Shown here: one piece after another, positions 16,085-24,572 of the stretch
Layout: each line of letters starts with the position of its first letter
Position numbering within the stretch: the stretch's first letter is position 1
NCBI GenBank assembly: GCA_964293475.1
Contig: CAXYYJ010000013.1
Location: forward strand, 1-64,000
From: UBA12170 sp964293475
Lineage (GTDB): Bacteria; Bacteroidota; Bacteroidia; Bacteroidales; UBA12170
DNA length: 64,000 nt
Reading direction: 5' to 3'
Translations under genes and position numbers: made by a program
Notes under the pieces: model-generated
Database searches by the model: none
What the model saw: only the letters and a program-made list of their open reading frames with translations
What the model was told of the DNA's origin: nothing

Positions 16085-16226
16085 TGGTTAAGAAATGAGA
16101 AAACAATCGAAATCTTTGGTATGTGCGAAGAAAACCCTAAGTTCATTTTAATTACACCGAATTCGGTATAATTAAAAACGCTGCCGGATTAGCCAGATTT
16201 ATCCTATCAGTTGAACATCTTTATTA
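16085..16226 (+). pseudogene. KilA-N domain gene remnant, copy 2
   Basis: One frame reads WLRNEKTIEIFGMCEENPKF. After a frameshift another reads YTEFGIIKNAAGL then ARFILSVEHLY and a stop. Together they follow the KilA-N order (W-L-R-N-x-x-T-I-E-x-x-G...NP.FN..EF). There is no start codon and the C-terminal part is missing. It complements copy 1, which keeps more of the later part. Confidence 0.65.
16146..16177. repeat. Near-perfect 32-bp palindrome in KilA-N remnant 2
   Basis: The left arm TTTTAATTACACCGAA and the reverse complement of the right arm, TTTTAATTATACCGAA, differ at one position. The centre is GAATTC, as in the 15024-15057 palindrome. Compared with that one, the arm changes (GG to AC, with CC to GT opposite) keep the symmetry. 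Confidence 0.85.
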
Positions 16227-16231
16227 AACAC

Positions 16232-16305
16232 TCAAAAATTTCACCATAAAACCAACAGGTTTTTGATAGCCAAGCTAAAAAATGTTTTATTTTTTTGGGG
16301 GGAAT
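16232..16305. repeat. Second copy of the KilA-N upstream segment
   Basis: From CAAAAATTTCACCATAAAAC to the TTTTTTTGGGGGG run, this segment parallels 14867-14937 with substitutions and small indels. In copy 1 it precedes the KilA-N start codon. Here it follows remnant 2, so the region looks like a collapsed tandem array. The rest of 15988-16397 has no gene. Confidence 0.6.
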
Positions 16306-16397
16306 AATGGGTTGTGGGATGGGTTTAAAATACAGAATACTGGATTTCGTCAAGCTTTGCTGGGTGTTGATACAGTGAATTGCGTGGCCAAAACCCA

Positions 16398-17072
16398 CTA
16401 ATCAACACTCATCAACTCACCATCGGCACATTGAAACTTAGGCGCATCGTATTTGTTAAACAGCGAGTAATCGTGGGTGGCCATCACCACTGCTCTGTCT
16501 TCGCGCGAAATGGCAAAAAGCAATTCCATAACCTCCTGCGACGAAATAGGATCCAGATTTCCGGTGGGCTCGTCGGCCAAAATAACCAACGGATTGTTGA
16601 CCAAGGCACGGGCAATTCCAAGGCGTTGCTGCTCTCCCCCCGAAAGTTGATAGGGCATTTTTTCGCTTTTATTCTTGAGTCCGGTCTTGCTCAAAAGCTC
16701 GGCCACTGTGTCTTTCATCAGGATTTTATCTTTCCAGCCGGTTGCTTTCATCACAAAAATGAGATTTTCGGCCACATTGCGGTCGTTCAATAATTGGAAA
16801 TCCTGAAACACAATGCCCAATTTTCTACGTAAAAACGGAACATCCTTGCTTTTTATGTCAATCAGGTCGAAGCCTGCAACCATGGCGCTGCCGGTTTTTA
16901 TGGGAATATCGGCATATAAGGATCGTAAAAGACTGCTTTTTCCGCTTCCGGTTTCACCAATAAGATAGTTGAAAGTATTTTTATTAAGTTGATAATCAAC
17001 ACTTTTTAAGATAAGGCTATCGCCCTGATAAATGTCAACGTCCTGCAAACGAATGATGGTCTTGTGATCCAT
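16398..17072 (-). CDS. ftsE: Cell-division ABC transporter ATP-binding protein FtsE
   Basis: This 224-residue ABC ATPase has Walker A GETGSGKSSL (residues 39-48), Q-loop VFQDFQLL, signature LSGGEQQRLGIARAL and Walker B VILADEPTGNLD, followed by a switch His in MATHDYSLF. The length and the lack of extra domains fit FtsE, which with FtsX regulates peptidoglycan hydrolases at the septum. No ftsX lies next to it, which is common in Bacteroidota; a LolD-like role cannot be fully excluded. It is preceded by the fused aconitase-family gene on the same strand with a terminator hairpin between. Confidence 0.82.
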   Translation of the reverse strand: MDHKTIIRLQDVDIYQGDSLILKSVDYQLNKNTFNYLIGETGSGKSSLLRSLYADIPIKTGSAMVAGFDLIDIKSKDVPFLRRKLGIVFQDFQLLNDRNVAENLIFVMKATGWKDKILMKDTVAELLSKTGLKNKSEKMPYQLSGGEQQRLGIARALVNNPLVILADEPTGNLDPISSQEVMELLFAISREDRAVVMATHDYSLFNKYDAPKFQCADGELMSVD

Positions 17073-17116
17073 TATTTTTTTTCTGCTAAATTAATTCTTT
17101 TTGATTTGCAAAAAAA

Positions 17117-17148
17117 AACCACCGGTTAAAAAACAATAACCGGTGGTT
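17117..17148 (-). terminator. Terminator of the aconitase-family gene
   Basis: On the minus strand AACCACCGGTTA pairs with TAACCGGTGGTT, a perfect 12-bp stem followed by a run of T. It lies 20 bp after the stop codon at 17168. Confidence 0.88.
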
Positions 17149-17167
17149 GAATGGTTTTTATCGGCTG

Positions 17168-18946
17168 TTAAGCCATTTCCTTAATATAATTCACCAAGCC
17201 TTTGGCTTCAAAAATCTTCATGAGTTTGTCGGGTAGGGGGGCAAACCGGAATTCTTTTTCACACACTTTAACTACACCTGCTTCCATATTTACATCTACC
17301 ACATCGCCATGTTTGTAAGCATCAACCACTTCGGGAAGGAGAATAATGGGGAGACCCTGATTTACTGCCGAGCGATAGAAAATTCTGTTTACCGATTTGG
17401 CGATTACGGCTTTAACTCCCGCATAGCTCAATCCCACAGCAGGATGTTCTCTGGAACTTCCGCAGCCAAAATTGGCACCTGCAATAATCACGTCGCCCTG
17501 TTTCACACGGTCTTTAAAGGTCATGTCGAAATCTTCGAAAAGGTAAGGCATTATCTTTTCAGCCTCGGAGCTGTTGATATTGTAGGTGTGCTTTCCGGCA
17601 AACATTTGATCGGTATTCAGGTTATCGGCGTCGGCATAATTCCAGATTCCAGCCACATAGCGGTCTTCGCCTTCGGGAATAAAAACGGTGTCGGATTTGT
17701 CCAGGGTAAATGGAAATTTATCGTTGGTTTTATGAACTCTGGGGTCAACAATTTCGCCAGCAAGCGCCGAATGAGCCACAATGGCCGGGGATGCCAGATA
17801 TACGTTGGATTCCTTGTTTCCCATGCGGCCCTTGAAATTGCGGTTGGCGGTGGAAATCACATTCACTCCGTCGGCTGGAATGCCTTGACCTGTTCCCAGA
17901 CATGGTCCGCAGGAAGAAGCCAACACATGGGCACCCGATTCCATAAATATCTCGATAAGTCCGTTGCGCATGGCTTCCAGATAGATTTTTTGCGAGGCGG
18001 GAACAATCAGCATCTGGAAACCTAAGGGGAGTTTTTTGCCTTTGAGCACTTCGGCCACTTGTTCCAAATCTTCGTAGCGCCCGTTGGTGCAAGTTCCCAC
18101 CATGGCTTGCTGAATTTTGGTTCCAACCACTTCGCTCAGCGCTTTTACATTATCCACCTGATGGGGAACGGCCACCACAGGAAACAACTCGTTGAGATTG
18201 ATGGTGATTTCGCTGGCATAAATGGCATCGTCATCGGCCCAAATGCCTTCTTTATGTTCTCCATAATACGCGTCGAGCACTTCGTCCGAGGGGAAAACGG
18301 CATTTTTAGCTCCCATTTCCGATGCCAGGTTGGTGATGGTCATCCGTTGAGAGATATTGAGGGTTTTAACCCCTTCTCCATGATATTCAATGCTCATATA
18401 ATCGGCGCCACTGCTGCCAATCATACCAATAATCCACAGCGATAAATCCTTGGCATAAACACCTTCGGGCAATTTCCCGTTGAGGGTTATTTTGATGGAT
18501 TCGGGAACGCGGAACCAGGTTTCGCCCTGTTTCCAAAGGCCGGCTGCCTCGGTACGGTCAATACCAGCTGCGAAGGCATTGAAGGCTCCAGCGGTGCAGG
18601 TGTGGCTGTCGCTACCCACAATAATCATCTGGGGTTGAGCATATTCCGACATAATCTGATGGCAGATTCCTTTTCCTGCATCATGAAATTTGCTGATTCC
18701 CTGCTCGTTAACTATCTCTCTGATTTTCTGATAGTCGTTGGCTAATTTGGCATTGGTTGGTGGAGCGTTGTGGTCTAAAACGATAACCTGCTGATTGGGG
18801 TCGAAAACTTTTTCCCCGTTCATTTTCTTAAAGGTGCTGTAAATGCTCGAGGTATTGTCGTGGGTGAGAATGATGTGGGGCTTTCTAAACACAATACTGC
18901 CCTTTTCGGCATCAAAAATCTTCTCTGCAAATGTTCTTCCTGCCAT
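17168..18946 (-). CDS. Aconitase-superfamily hydro-lyase, fused LeuC- and LeuD-like
   Basis: This 592-residue protein has the two parts of an isopropylmalate/homoaconitate-type dehydratase in one chain. Residues 1-420 are the catalytic large-subunit part with 4Fe-4S Cys ligands in GTCTNGRYEDL and SSCGPCLGTGQG. A swivel domain covers about residues 430-592, with GANFGCGSSREHPA. In the LeuC/LeuD group the parts are normally separate proteins; fused versions occur in anaerobes. No leuA or leuB is adjacent, so I cannot tell whether the substrate is citrate, isopropylmalate or another hydroxy acid. I chose the ATG at 18946 because MAGRTFAEKIF is the family start. Confidence 0.88.
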   Translation of the reverse strand: MAGRTFAEKIFDAEKGSIVFRKPHIILTHDNTSSIYSTFKKMNGEKVFDPNQQVIVLDHNAPPTNAKLANDYQKIREIVNEQGISKFHDAGKGICHQIMSEYAQPQMIIVGSDSHTCTAGAFNAFAAGIDRTEAAGLWKQGETWFRVPESIKITLNGKLPEGVYAKDLSLWIIGMIGSSGADYMSIEYHGEGVKTLNISQRMTITNLASEMGAKNAVFPSDEVLDAYYGEHKEGIWADDDAIYASEITINLNELFPVVAVPHQVDNVKALSEVVGTKIQQAMVGTCTNGRYEDLEQVAEVLKGKKLPLGFQMLIVPASQKIYLEAMRNGLIEIFMESGAHVLASSCGPCLGTGQGIPADGVNVISTANRNFKGRMGNKESNVYLASPAIVAHSALAGEIVDPRVHKTNDKFPFTLDKSDTVFIPEGEDRYVAGIWNYADADNLNTDQMFAGKHTYNINSSEAEKIMPYLFEDFDMTFKDRVKQGDVIIAGANFGCGSSREHPAVGLSYAGVKAVIAKSVNRIFYRSAVNQGLPIILLPEVVDAYKHGDVVDVNMEAGVVKVCEKEFRFAPLPDKLMKIFEAKGLVNYIKEMA

Positions 18947-19079
18947 TTTATTTCTATTTAATTGTTTATATTCCTGATATTTAAGGTTGCAAAAAAATCT
19001 GTTCATCATAAGTTTTGCAATTTTTATTGAGTATTTTCAGATTTTTAATGGCAAAGATAATCTTTGGGAGGGTAAAAAA

Positions 19080-19125
19080 AACAACAGCAATTTGCCAGAA
19101 CTATTTTCAGGGGTTTTACTGAATG
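19080..19125. repeat. Direct repeat X, copy 1
   Basis: This 46-bp segment starting AACAACAGCAATTTGCCAGA is repeated exactly at 22441-22486, just outside the second IS66 remnant. Here it lies in front of the first remnant, so the two copies form the outer ends of the 3.4-kb helicase island. Confidence 0.85.
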
Positions 19126-19155
19126 GAAACGCTTTTTCGGGTTATATCGAAAGCA

Positions 19156-19572
19156 TTCCGAACTCGTTCGGAAGTCCCATATGAATTGGACTAAACAGCT
19201 ATTGCATCGGCATTATACCATTCATTTATTGGATTATATATTGTTTGTATTTGGTATAAACATCTCAGACAAGCATTAAAAAAATGGACATCATTAAACG
19301 CTGATTCAAAAATCGAAATTCTATCTGTTTTTACTGGCACAGTATGACCGGAATATCCAAACTGAAAGTACCTCCCGATAATAACAGTTTGGAAAGGGAT
19401 GTGAGAAATCTGAAAGTCAAAATGAAAATCTCAAATCAATTCAAATCAGCTGAATTCGCCCAACACTATGCTTTCATTAGTTTGGCCATCGATACAACGA
19501 CCAAATATTGAATGAATGTTTTTATGGCTTTAACAAATTGGCTAGTCAAGATCTGATTCCTGCTGAGAAGTA
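19156..19572 (+). pseudogene. IS66-family transposase remnant, copy 1
   Basis: The 3' part encodes the end of an IS66 transposase with PPDNNSLERDVRNLKVKMKI and the following helices, but stop codons interrupt it. It is almost identical to 21993-22432, apart from a deletion of about 25 bp near 19342. IS66 TnpC proteins carry the same P-D-N-N-x-x-E-R motif. It ends 9 bp before the helicase gene, which points the other way. Confidence 0.82.
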
Positions 19573-19580
19573 ACAAATCA

Positions 19581-21773
19581 TTAATAATTGATGTGGATGC
19601 CTAAGTTTTTCTTGTATTGGTTCCAGGCACTGGAAATCAATGTTTTGATATTAATGCTAACCAAATCATTACCCCTGGATTCATGAAAAGTTCGAGGATA
19701 TCCCACAATAACAAGTCGGGATTTAGCTCTGCTGATAGCCACATTCACCAGCCTTTCACCAGTTTGTCCTTTATAAAGTGAACCCATAACATTTTGAGGT
19801 GTATCTACAATATCCCAAATAATAATATCTCTTTCTGAGCCCTGAAAAGTATGTATGGTACCAACAGTAAGCCTTTCATAGCTGATATTATATTTCTTCA
19901 TAAGAAGCTTATAATCCTTCACCTGCTGTCTATAGGGTGCAATAATACCTATGGTAATATCAGTTGCTTCATGAGTAAGAATTTTGTTAAACAACTCCCA
20001 AACTTTTTCCTTGGAAAGTTTGTTATATTTAGAGTGAGATCTGGAAAACTCTGCTTTATTATATTCAGAATCAGGTAAATGAAGAAAAGAAACATATTCC
20101 TTTAGAATAGGAGTATTGAATTTTCTATCATGGTGCTTTTGGTGAATAGTTATAAGACTATTATTATAAAATGGAGCGTTGATTAACTTTGAAATATCTT
20201 TAGCAGATCGACGCTGCTCGTTAAGCATTTTAACTGCTTTATGATTTGGAATACTTTTTTTATCCCCCAATAGAGAAAATAAATCATTGTGCAACCATCT
20301 TTTCGCATATTCGCTATTCGAAAGAGCTATAGGACCTAATTGCTGAAAATCACCAGCAATAATAATTCTTTTCTTAACCTTTGCTGCCAATGCAACAAGT
20401 GATGGTATAGCCATCATACTGCCTTCGTCAATAATCAAATTGTCGATTTCAATCTCATTCATCATATTCTCCATGATGAATTTTGAAGATGTCAAGAATA
20501 TAACTTTAGCTTGACTAAGAAATAACTTAGCATGAGCATCATATTTTTTCTTAATCTCATCTTTGGTTGAAATTAGGTTGGCTTTAGTTTGAATATCAAT
20601 TTCTGTTATGTCTTTACTGCCATTAAACTCTCTAATTCTTTCTTCTAAATCCTTTATTTCTTGTGATAATTGAGAGAGTGTTTTTGATTCAAACTGAATT
20701 TCTTTCAGGTTTCTCACTTCATTTGATTGAGAATAACCCAGACGAAGAAATGCCTTATCAATTTGTTTGAAATGATTACGTTGGAAATAGCCTTGCTCCT
20801 TTAATAAATCAATTGTCTTTAGCAAAAGGCCATCCACCGCAATATTGGCGATTGAACAAACAACAGTTTTTTCTTCTAATTCACTTAAATTATAAATCAC
20901 CCTTGATAGCAGATGGGTTTTTCCTGTTCCAGGAGGTCCCCATATATATGTAAAATTGTTCTTTAAACTATTGTTTAGTGCTATCTTTTGGCTTTTGTCA
21001 AGACTATTTTCATAAATAGGATTGTCGAAAGTTACAGGAGAAGGATTTGTTTTTCCATCCAGTATGTGCCATAAAGGACAAGAGTTTTTAGATGTGGCAT
21101 TGATTCTCTCCTTCATTTTGAACAATATTGCTACAGCACTCGATTTAAGGCTACCTTTTGTAACTGTTATTTCTTGAGTTAATTGGAAACTGATGGTATC
21201 TCTCTCATTATCATAGGAAAGGATAGTCACATTAAGCTTTGAGTTTTTAAAGTCGGAAAATGTCGCTGTAACGCCTTCTGAGAAATTTACAGCATCATCT
21301 GAATCAATATCAACTATACCAGAATAAAGCTTCAGACTGCCTCTTTCTCCAATTTTTTGAATCGAATGGATAGGATAAGAATTTTTATCAGCTTGCCGGT
21401 AAGACTCCTTAATTTCATCATCAATGGCTTTAATTATTTGTTCTTTTGAATAACTCTTAGTAGCTTTCGATTCTCCTGTCCAAATGTATTGATGGTCTTC
21501 ATAGACTTTTTCAATGTCTATTTTCTTTTTCATTCCTTTTCGAATAAAATAGTTACCATATTCATTGACAATCAATTTAAGATCTTTACTATCTTTTTCC
21601 CCAAATAGCAGGTTGCTAAGTTGGTTGTGGGTAAGGAATTCATCTATTCTTTCAGAAAAATAGAGCCTTCTAACTACAAATGTAAATAGTTCTTTAATGT
21701 CAGATCGATTGATGTTTCTATAATGTCTTGCTTTGTATTCGTATTTCGGCGGTATTTGGTATTTAGCGTTCAT
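19581..21773 (-). CDS. SF1 superfamily helicase, UPF1-like, in an IS66-flanked island
   Basis: This 730-residue protein has an unassigned N-terminal region (about 1-250). The helicase core has motif I GPPGTGKT (about residue 278), a coiled insertion (about 340-420), motif II DEGS (about 445), motif III GDFQQLGPI, and motif V-VI TIHTFQGSERDIIIWD then LVNVAISRAKSRLVIVG. This is the AAA_11/AAA_12 (UPF1-like SF1B) arrangement, acting 5' to 3' on RNA or DNA. Related single-gene helicases occur in defence islands, but no nuclease domain is visible here. Directly repeated IS66 remnants on both sides and AT-rich composition argue for mobile origin. The frame is intact. Confidence 0.87.
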   Translation of the reverse strand: MNAKYQIPPKYEYKARHYRNINRSDIKELFTFVVRRLYFSERIDEFLTHNQLSNLLFGEKDSKDLKLIVNEYGNYFIRKGMKKKIDIEKVYEDHQYIWTGESKATKSYSKEQIIKAIDDEIKESYRQADKNSYPIHSIQKIGERGSLKLYSGIVDIDSDDAVNFSEGVTATFSDFKNSKLNVTILSYDNERDTISFQLTQEITVTKGSLKSSAVAILFKMKERINATSKNSCPLWHILDGKTNPSPVTFDNPIYENSLDKSQKIALNNSLKNNFTYIWGPPGTGKTHLLSRVIYNLSELEEKTVVCSIANIAVDGLLLKTIDLLKEQGYFQRNHFKQIDKAFLRLGYSQSNEVRNLKEIQFESKTLSQLSQEIKDLEERIREFNGSKDITEIDIQTKANLISTKDEIKKKYDAHAKLFLSQAKVIFLTSSKFIMENMMNEIEIDNLIIDEGSMMAIPSLVALAAKVKKRIIIAGDFQQLGPIALSNSEYAKRWLHNDLFSLLGDKKSIPNHKAVKMLNEQRRSAKDISKLINAPFYNNSLITIHQKHHDRKFNTPILKEYVSFLHLPDSEYNKAEFSRSHSKYNKLSKEKVWELFNKILTHEATDITIGIIAPYRQQVKDYKLLMKKYNISYERLTVGTIHTFQGSERDIIIWDIVDTPQNVMGSLYKGQTGERLVNVAISRAKSRLVIVGYPRTFHESRGNDLVSINIKTLISSAWNQYKKNLGIHINY

Positions 21774-21919
21774 GGGTGATGGGTGTAAGATTATAATTCT
21801 TTTTTATAATATTTGGTTTTGTTTTGTTGTTACTACTCAGCAGTAAATTTAATAATAAATTGTTTTCAAAATTGATTTTGCAAAGATAGCCCTGCTGAAT
21901 TATGTCTTTCCTTTAACTC
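21774..21919. other. Intergenic stretch upstream of the helicase
   Basis: This AT-rich segment should hold the helicase promoter on the minus strand. No gene or clear motif is seen. Confidence 0.4.
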
Positions 21920-22431
21920 ATGGAAGAAACAATAACCATATCGAAAAAAGAGTGCGAAGATTTAATACCGAAAGCATATTTGCAATACCGAGTTCCGAAC
22001 TCGTTCGGAAGTCCAATATGAATTGGACTAAACAGCTATTGTATCGGCATTATACCATTCATTTATTGGATTTTATATTGTTGGTATTTGGTATAAACAT
22101 CTCAGACAAGCATTAAAAAAATGGACATCATTAAACGCTGATTCAAAAATCGAAATTCTATCTGTTTATACCGGCACAATGTCACCGGAATTAGTGGCGC
22201 AGTATGACCGGAATATCCAACCTGCAAGGTCCTCCCGATAATAACGGTTTGGAAAGGGATGTGAGAAATTTGAAAGTCAAAATGAAAATCTCAAATCAAT
22301 TCAAATCAGTTGAATTCGCCCAACACTATGCTTTCATTAGATCGGTCATCGATACAACTATCAAAAATTCAATGAATGTTTTTAAGGCTTTAACAAATCT
22401 GGCTGATCAAAAACTAATTCCTGCTGAGTAG
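21920..22431 (+). pseudogene. IS66-family transposase remnant, copy 2, internally deleted
   Basis: The ATG at 21920 opens MEETITISKKECEDLIPKAY, the usual N-terminus of IS66 TnpC, and stops at 22022. The C-terminal part follows with PPDNNGLERDVRNLKVKMKI and FAQHYAFIRSVIDTTIKNSM, ending at the stop at 22431. The catalytic middle is gone. A palindrome CCGAACTCGTTCGG sits at the fusion point. The copy at 19156-19572 has the same deletion, so the defect preceded the duplication. Confidence 0.85.
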
Positions 22432-22440
22432 TAACAAAAA

Positions 22441-22486
22441 AACAACAGCAATTTGCCAGAACTATTTTCAGGGGTTTTACTGAATG
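22441..22486. repeat. Direct repeat X, copy 2
   Basis: This is an exact copy of 19080-19125. Here it follows the 3' end of the IS66 remnant, which is probably its original place. The following 22487-22640 shows weak further similarity to 19126-19155 and then nothing recognisable. Confidence 0.85.
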
Positions 22487-22693
22487 ATAACCTTTTTTCA
22501 GGTTACCAGGAAATGGTGTAGCAGAACTCATATTTAGAACTTATTTCTTATTAAAATCTAAGGCCAAAATACGCTGTAGCGGATAGATTTTTTGGCTTTG
22601 ATGATTGACCAGGTTCTGTGAATAAAAAAAATATTTTTTTTTAATTCTTTTTTTTAATTTATTTGCAATTATAACTTTACGAACAGAATTCCT

Positions 22694-22701
22694 TAAATTT
22701 G
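22694..22701 (+). promoter_or_regulatory. Candidate -7 promoter element of the channel-RND operon
   Basis: TAAATTTG matches TAnnTTTG and ends 20 bp before the ATG at 22722. The region upstream is very T-rich, so the -33 element cannot be placed firmly. Confidence 0.45.
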
Positions 22702-22721
22702 ATTTACATTTTTATTGAAAT

Positions 22722-23387
22722 ATGACTAATATGATGACCCGGTTTGGTAAATTGCCTTTTCATATGATATTGCTAATGAGCTTAATGACTTATTTTTTCA
22801 TTTTCCCTATAGCAACTTCCTTAGGCATATTAAAAATTTTTGGGCCATTGCTCTACAGTCTCATTTTATTGAGCATTATTTTTATCATTGACAAGCGCAA
22901 TACAAAAAAGGCTCATTCCCTACTTTTTCTGGTTCTATTTAGTTTGGTTTTTGTGTGGCTCGGTTATTTTCTCCAGCGACATTTGGTGAGTCTTGTTTCT
23001 TTCGCATTCAATATTTTGGTGTTTGGTTTTACCACATTGAGCATGATAACGCAAATTTTGAAAAGTACCAAAGTGGATATAAAAGTAATTATTGAGGCCA
23101 TAAACGGCTATTTACTTATAGGTTTTATGTTTACTCTGGCCAATTTTTTCCTTTGGACAATAGACAATAATTCCTTTAACATTGAAATTATTAACCATAC
23201 CGATATACTTTATTACAGCTTTATCTCCTTGTTAACCATAGGGTATGGCGATATTTATCCGTTATCGGAACCTGCTAAACTGACTTCTGTCTTTTTTGGA
23301 CTGGTCGGACAATTTTATTTAACCATCATCATGGCACTACTTATTGGAAAATATCTTAGTTTTAATAACCAAATTGATAATCAATAA
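22722..23387 (+). CDS. Two-pore-type K+ channel-like membrane protein
   Basis: This 221-residue protein has about six hydrophobic helices. A final pore module (residues 125-212) contains the K+ selectivity filter TIGYGD (about residue 169) between a pore helix (DILYYSFISLLT) and the last transmembrane helix (VFFGLVGQFYLTIIMALLIGKYL). No cytoplasmic RCK domain is present. It belongs to the Ion_trans_2 group. Its stop lies 7 bp before the RND adaptor start on the same strand, so it is probably co-transcribed with the efflux genes, which is unusual. The cation selectivity is inferred from the filter only. Confidence 0.85.
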   Translation: MTNMMTRFGKLPFHMILLMSLMTYFFIFPIATSLGILKIFGPLLYSLILLSIIFIIDKRNTKKAHSLLFLVLFSLVFVWLGYFLQRHLVSLVSFAFNILVFGFTTLSMITQILKSTKVDIKVIIEAINGYLLIGFMFTLANFFLWTIDNNSFNIEIINHTDILYYSFISLLTIGYGDIYPLSEPAKLTSVFFGLVGQFYLTIIMALLIGKYLSFNNQIDNQ

Positions 23388-23394
23388 CTTTTAT

Positions 23395-24570
23395 ATGAAA
23401 ACCCGTACTCATTATCTCACTTTACTAATCGCATTTGTATTTGGATTAGTTATTGTTTCCTCCTGCGGAAAAAAAGAAGGCCCCAGAGCCATACCTCCCG
23501 TTCCTGTTACCTATGTGAATGTTTTGCAGCAAGATGTAACCATTTACACCGATTTTATTGGCCAAACCTTTGGAATCTATGACATACCCATTCGGGCAAG
23601 AGTTCAGGGGTTTTTGGAAGGCATACATTTTCAGGAAGGTGAATTGGTGAAAAAAGGGCAGCTCCTTTATACTGTTGATGCACAGCCCTATAAAGCCAAA
23701 CAAGCCGCTGGTTTAAGCGAAGTGGCTCAGGCAAAAACCGCACTGGTGAAAGCCGAAAGCGATTTGGCCCGCTATAAACCACTGGCTCAGGCCAATGCGG
23801 TGAGTCAGTCGGATTTGGACAATGCCGTGGCGCATTATGATGCGGCAAAAGCTCAGGTGGCAGCTGCGGAAGCCAATTTGAGACTGGCCGAAATAGAGCT
23901 GGGCTACACCCGGATTTATTCGCCCATCGATGGAATAATCGGCAAAACACAAGCAAAAGTGGGTGAGTTTGTGGGGCAAAATCCCAATCCTGTAATCTTG
24001 AATACTGTTTCGGACGTGAGCAGCGTTAACGTGGAGTTCTTCCTCACCGAGTCGCAATATCTCTACATGGCGCGTGAGTTTCAGCAAATAGCTAAAAACG
24101 ATTCTTTAATGAAGGAAGATCCCAGAGCCCTGAAACTTATTCTGGCCGATGGAACTGAATTCGAATATCCTGGCCACGTGGTTTTTATGGACAGAGAAGT
24201 TAACCCAACCACCGGAACTCTTTTGGTTCAGGCCCGTTTCCCCAACCCCGAAGGGCTGGTTCGTCCCGGTCAGTTTGCAAAAATTCATGCCCAGGCCCGC
24301 ATTATTAAAGATGCTTTATTGATCCCTCAGGCTTGCGTTACCGAAATTCAGGGGCAGTTTTCTGTCTTCACAGTAAGTGATAGTGCACAAGCACAACGAG
24401 TTACTGTTGAAGTTGGAAATAGAATCGACGATTTGTGGGTAATCAATAAAGGCCTTGTCAAAACTGACAAAGTGATACTCGATGGTATTCAGAAAGTAAG
24501 AAATGGAGCCAAAGTTATAGGTAAGGAAGTGCCATTTGTTTCCAAATCAGGTCAACCACAAAACCAGTAG
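23395..24570 (+). CDS. RND efflux periplasmic adaptor (membrane fusion protein)
   Basis: This 391-residue lipoprotein has a lipobox in VIVSSCGKKEG (Cys about residue 21). The HlyD-type order is visible: a barrel-sandwich half IRARVQGFLEGIHFQEGELVKKGQLLY, a coiled-coil hairpin AKTALVKAESDLARYKPLA to ANLRLAEIELGYTRIYSPIDG, then beta-barrel strands such as LVQARFPNPEGLVRPGQFAK. It links the inner-membrane pump to the outer-membrane factor. I chose the ATG at 23395 because it starts the signal peptide. The permease gene follows after 2 bp. Confidence 0.95.
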   Translation: MKTRTHYLTLLIAFVFGLVIVSSCGKKEGPRAIPPVPVTYVNVLQQDVTIYTDFIGQTFGIYDIPIRARVQGFLEGIHFQEGELVKKGQLLYTVDAQPYKAKQAAGLSEVAQAKTALVKAESDLARYKPLAQANAVSQSDLDNAVAHYDAAKAQVAAAEANLRLAEIELGYTRIYSPIDGIIGKTQAKVGEFVGQNPNPVILNTVSDVSSVNVEFFLTESQYLYMAREFQQIAKNDSLMKEDPRALKLILADGTEFEYPGHVVFMDREVNPTTGTLLVQARFPNPEGLVRPGQFAKIHAQARIIKDALLIPQACVTEIQGQFSVFTVSDSAQAQRVTVEVGNRIDDLWVINKGLVKTDKVILDGIQKVRNGAKVIGKEVPFVSKSGQPQNQ

Positions 24571-24572
24571 TC

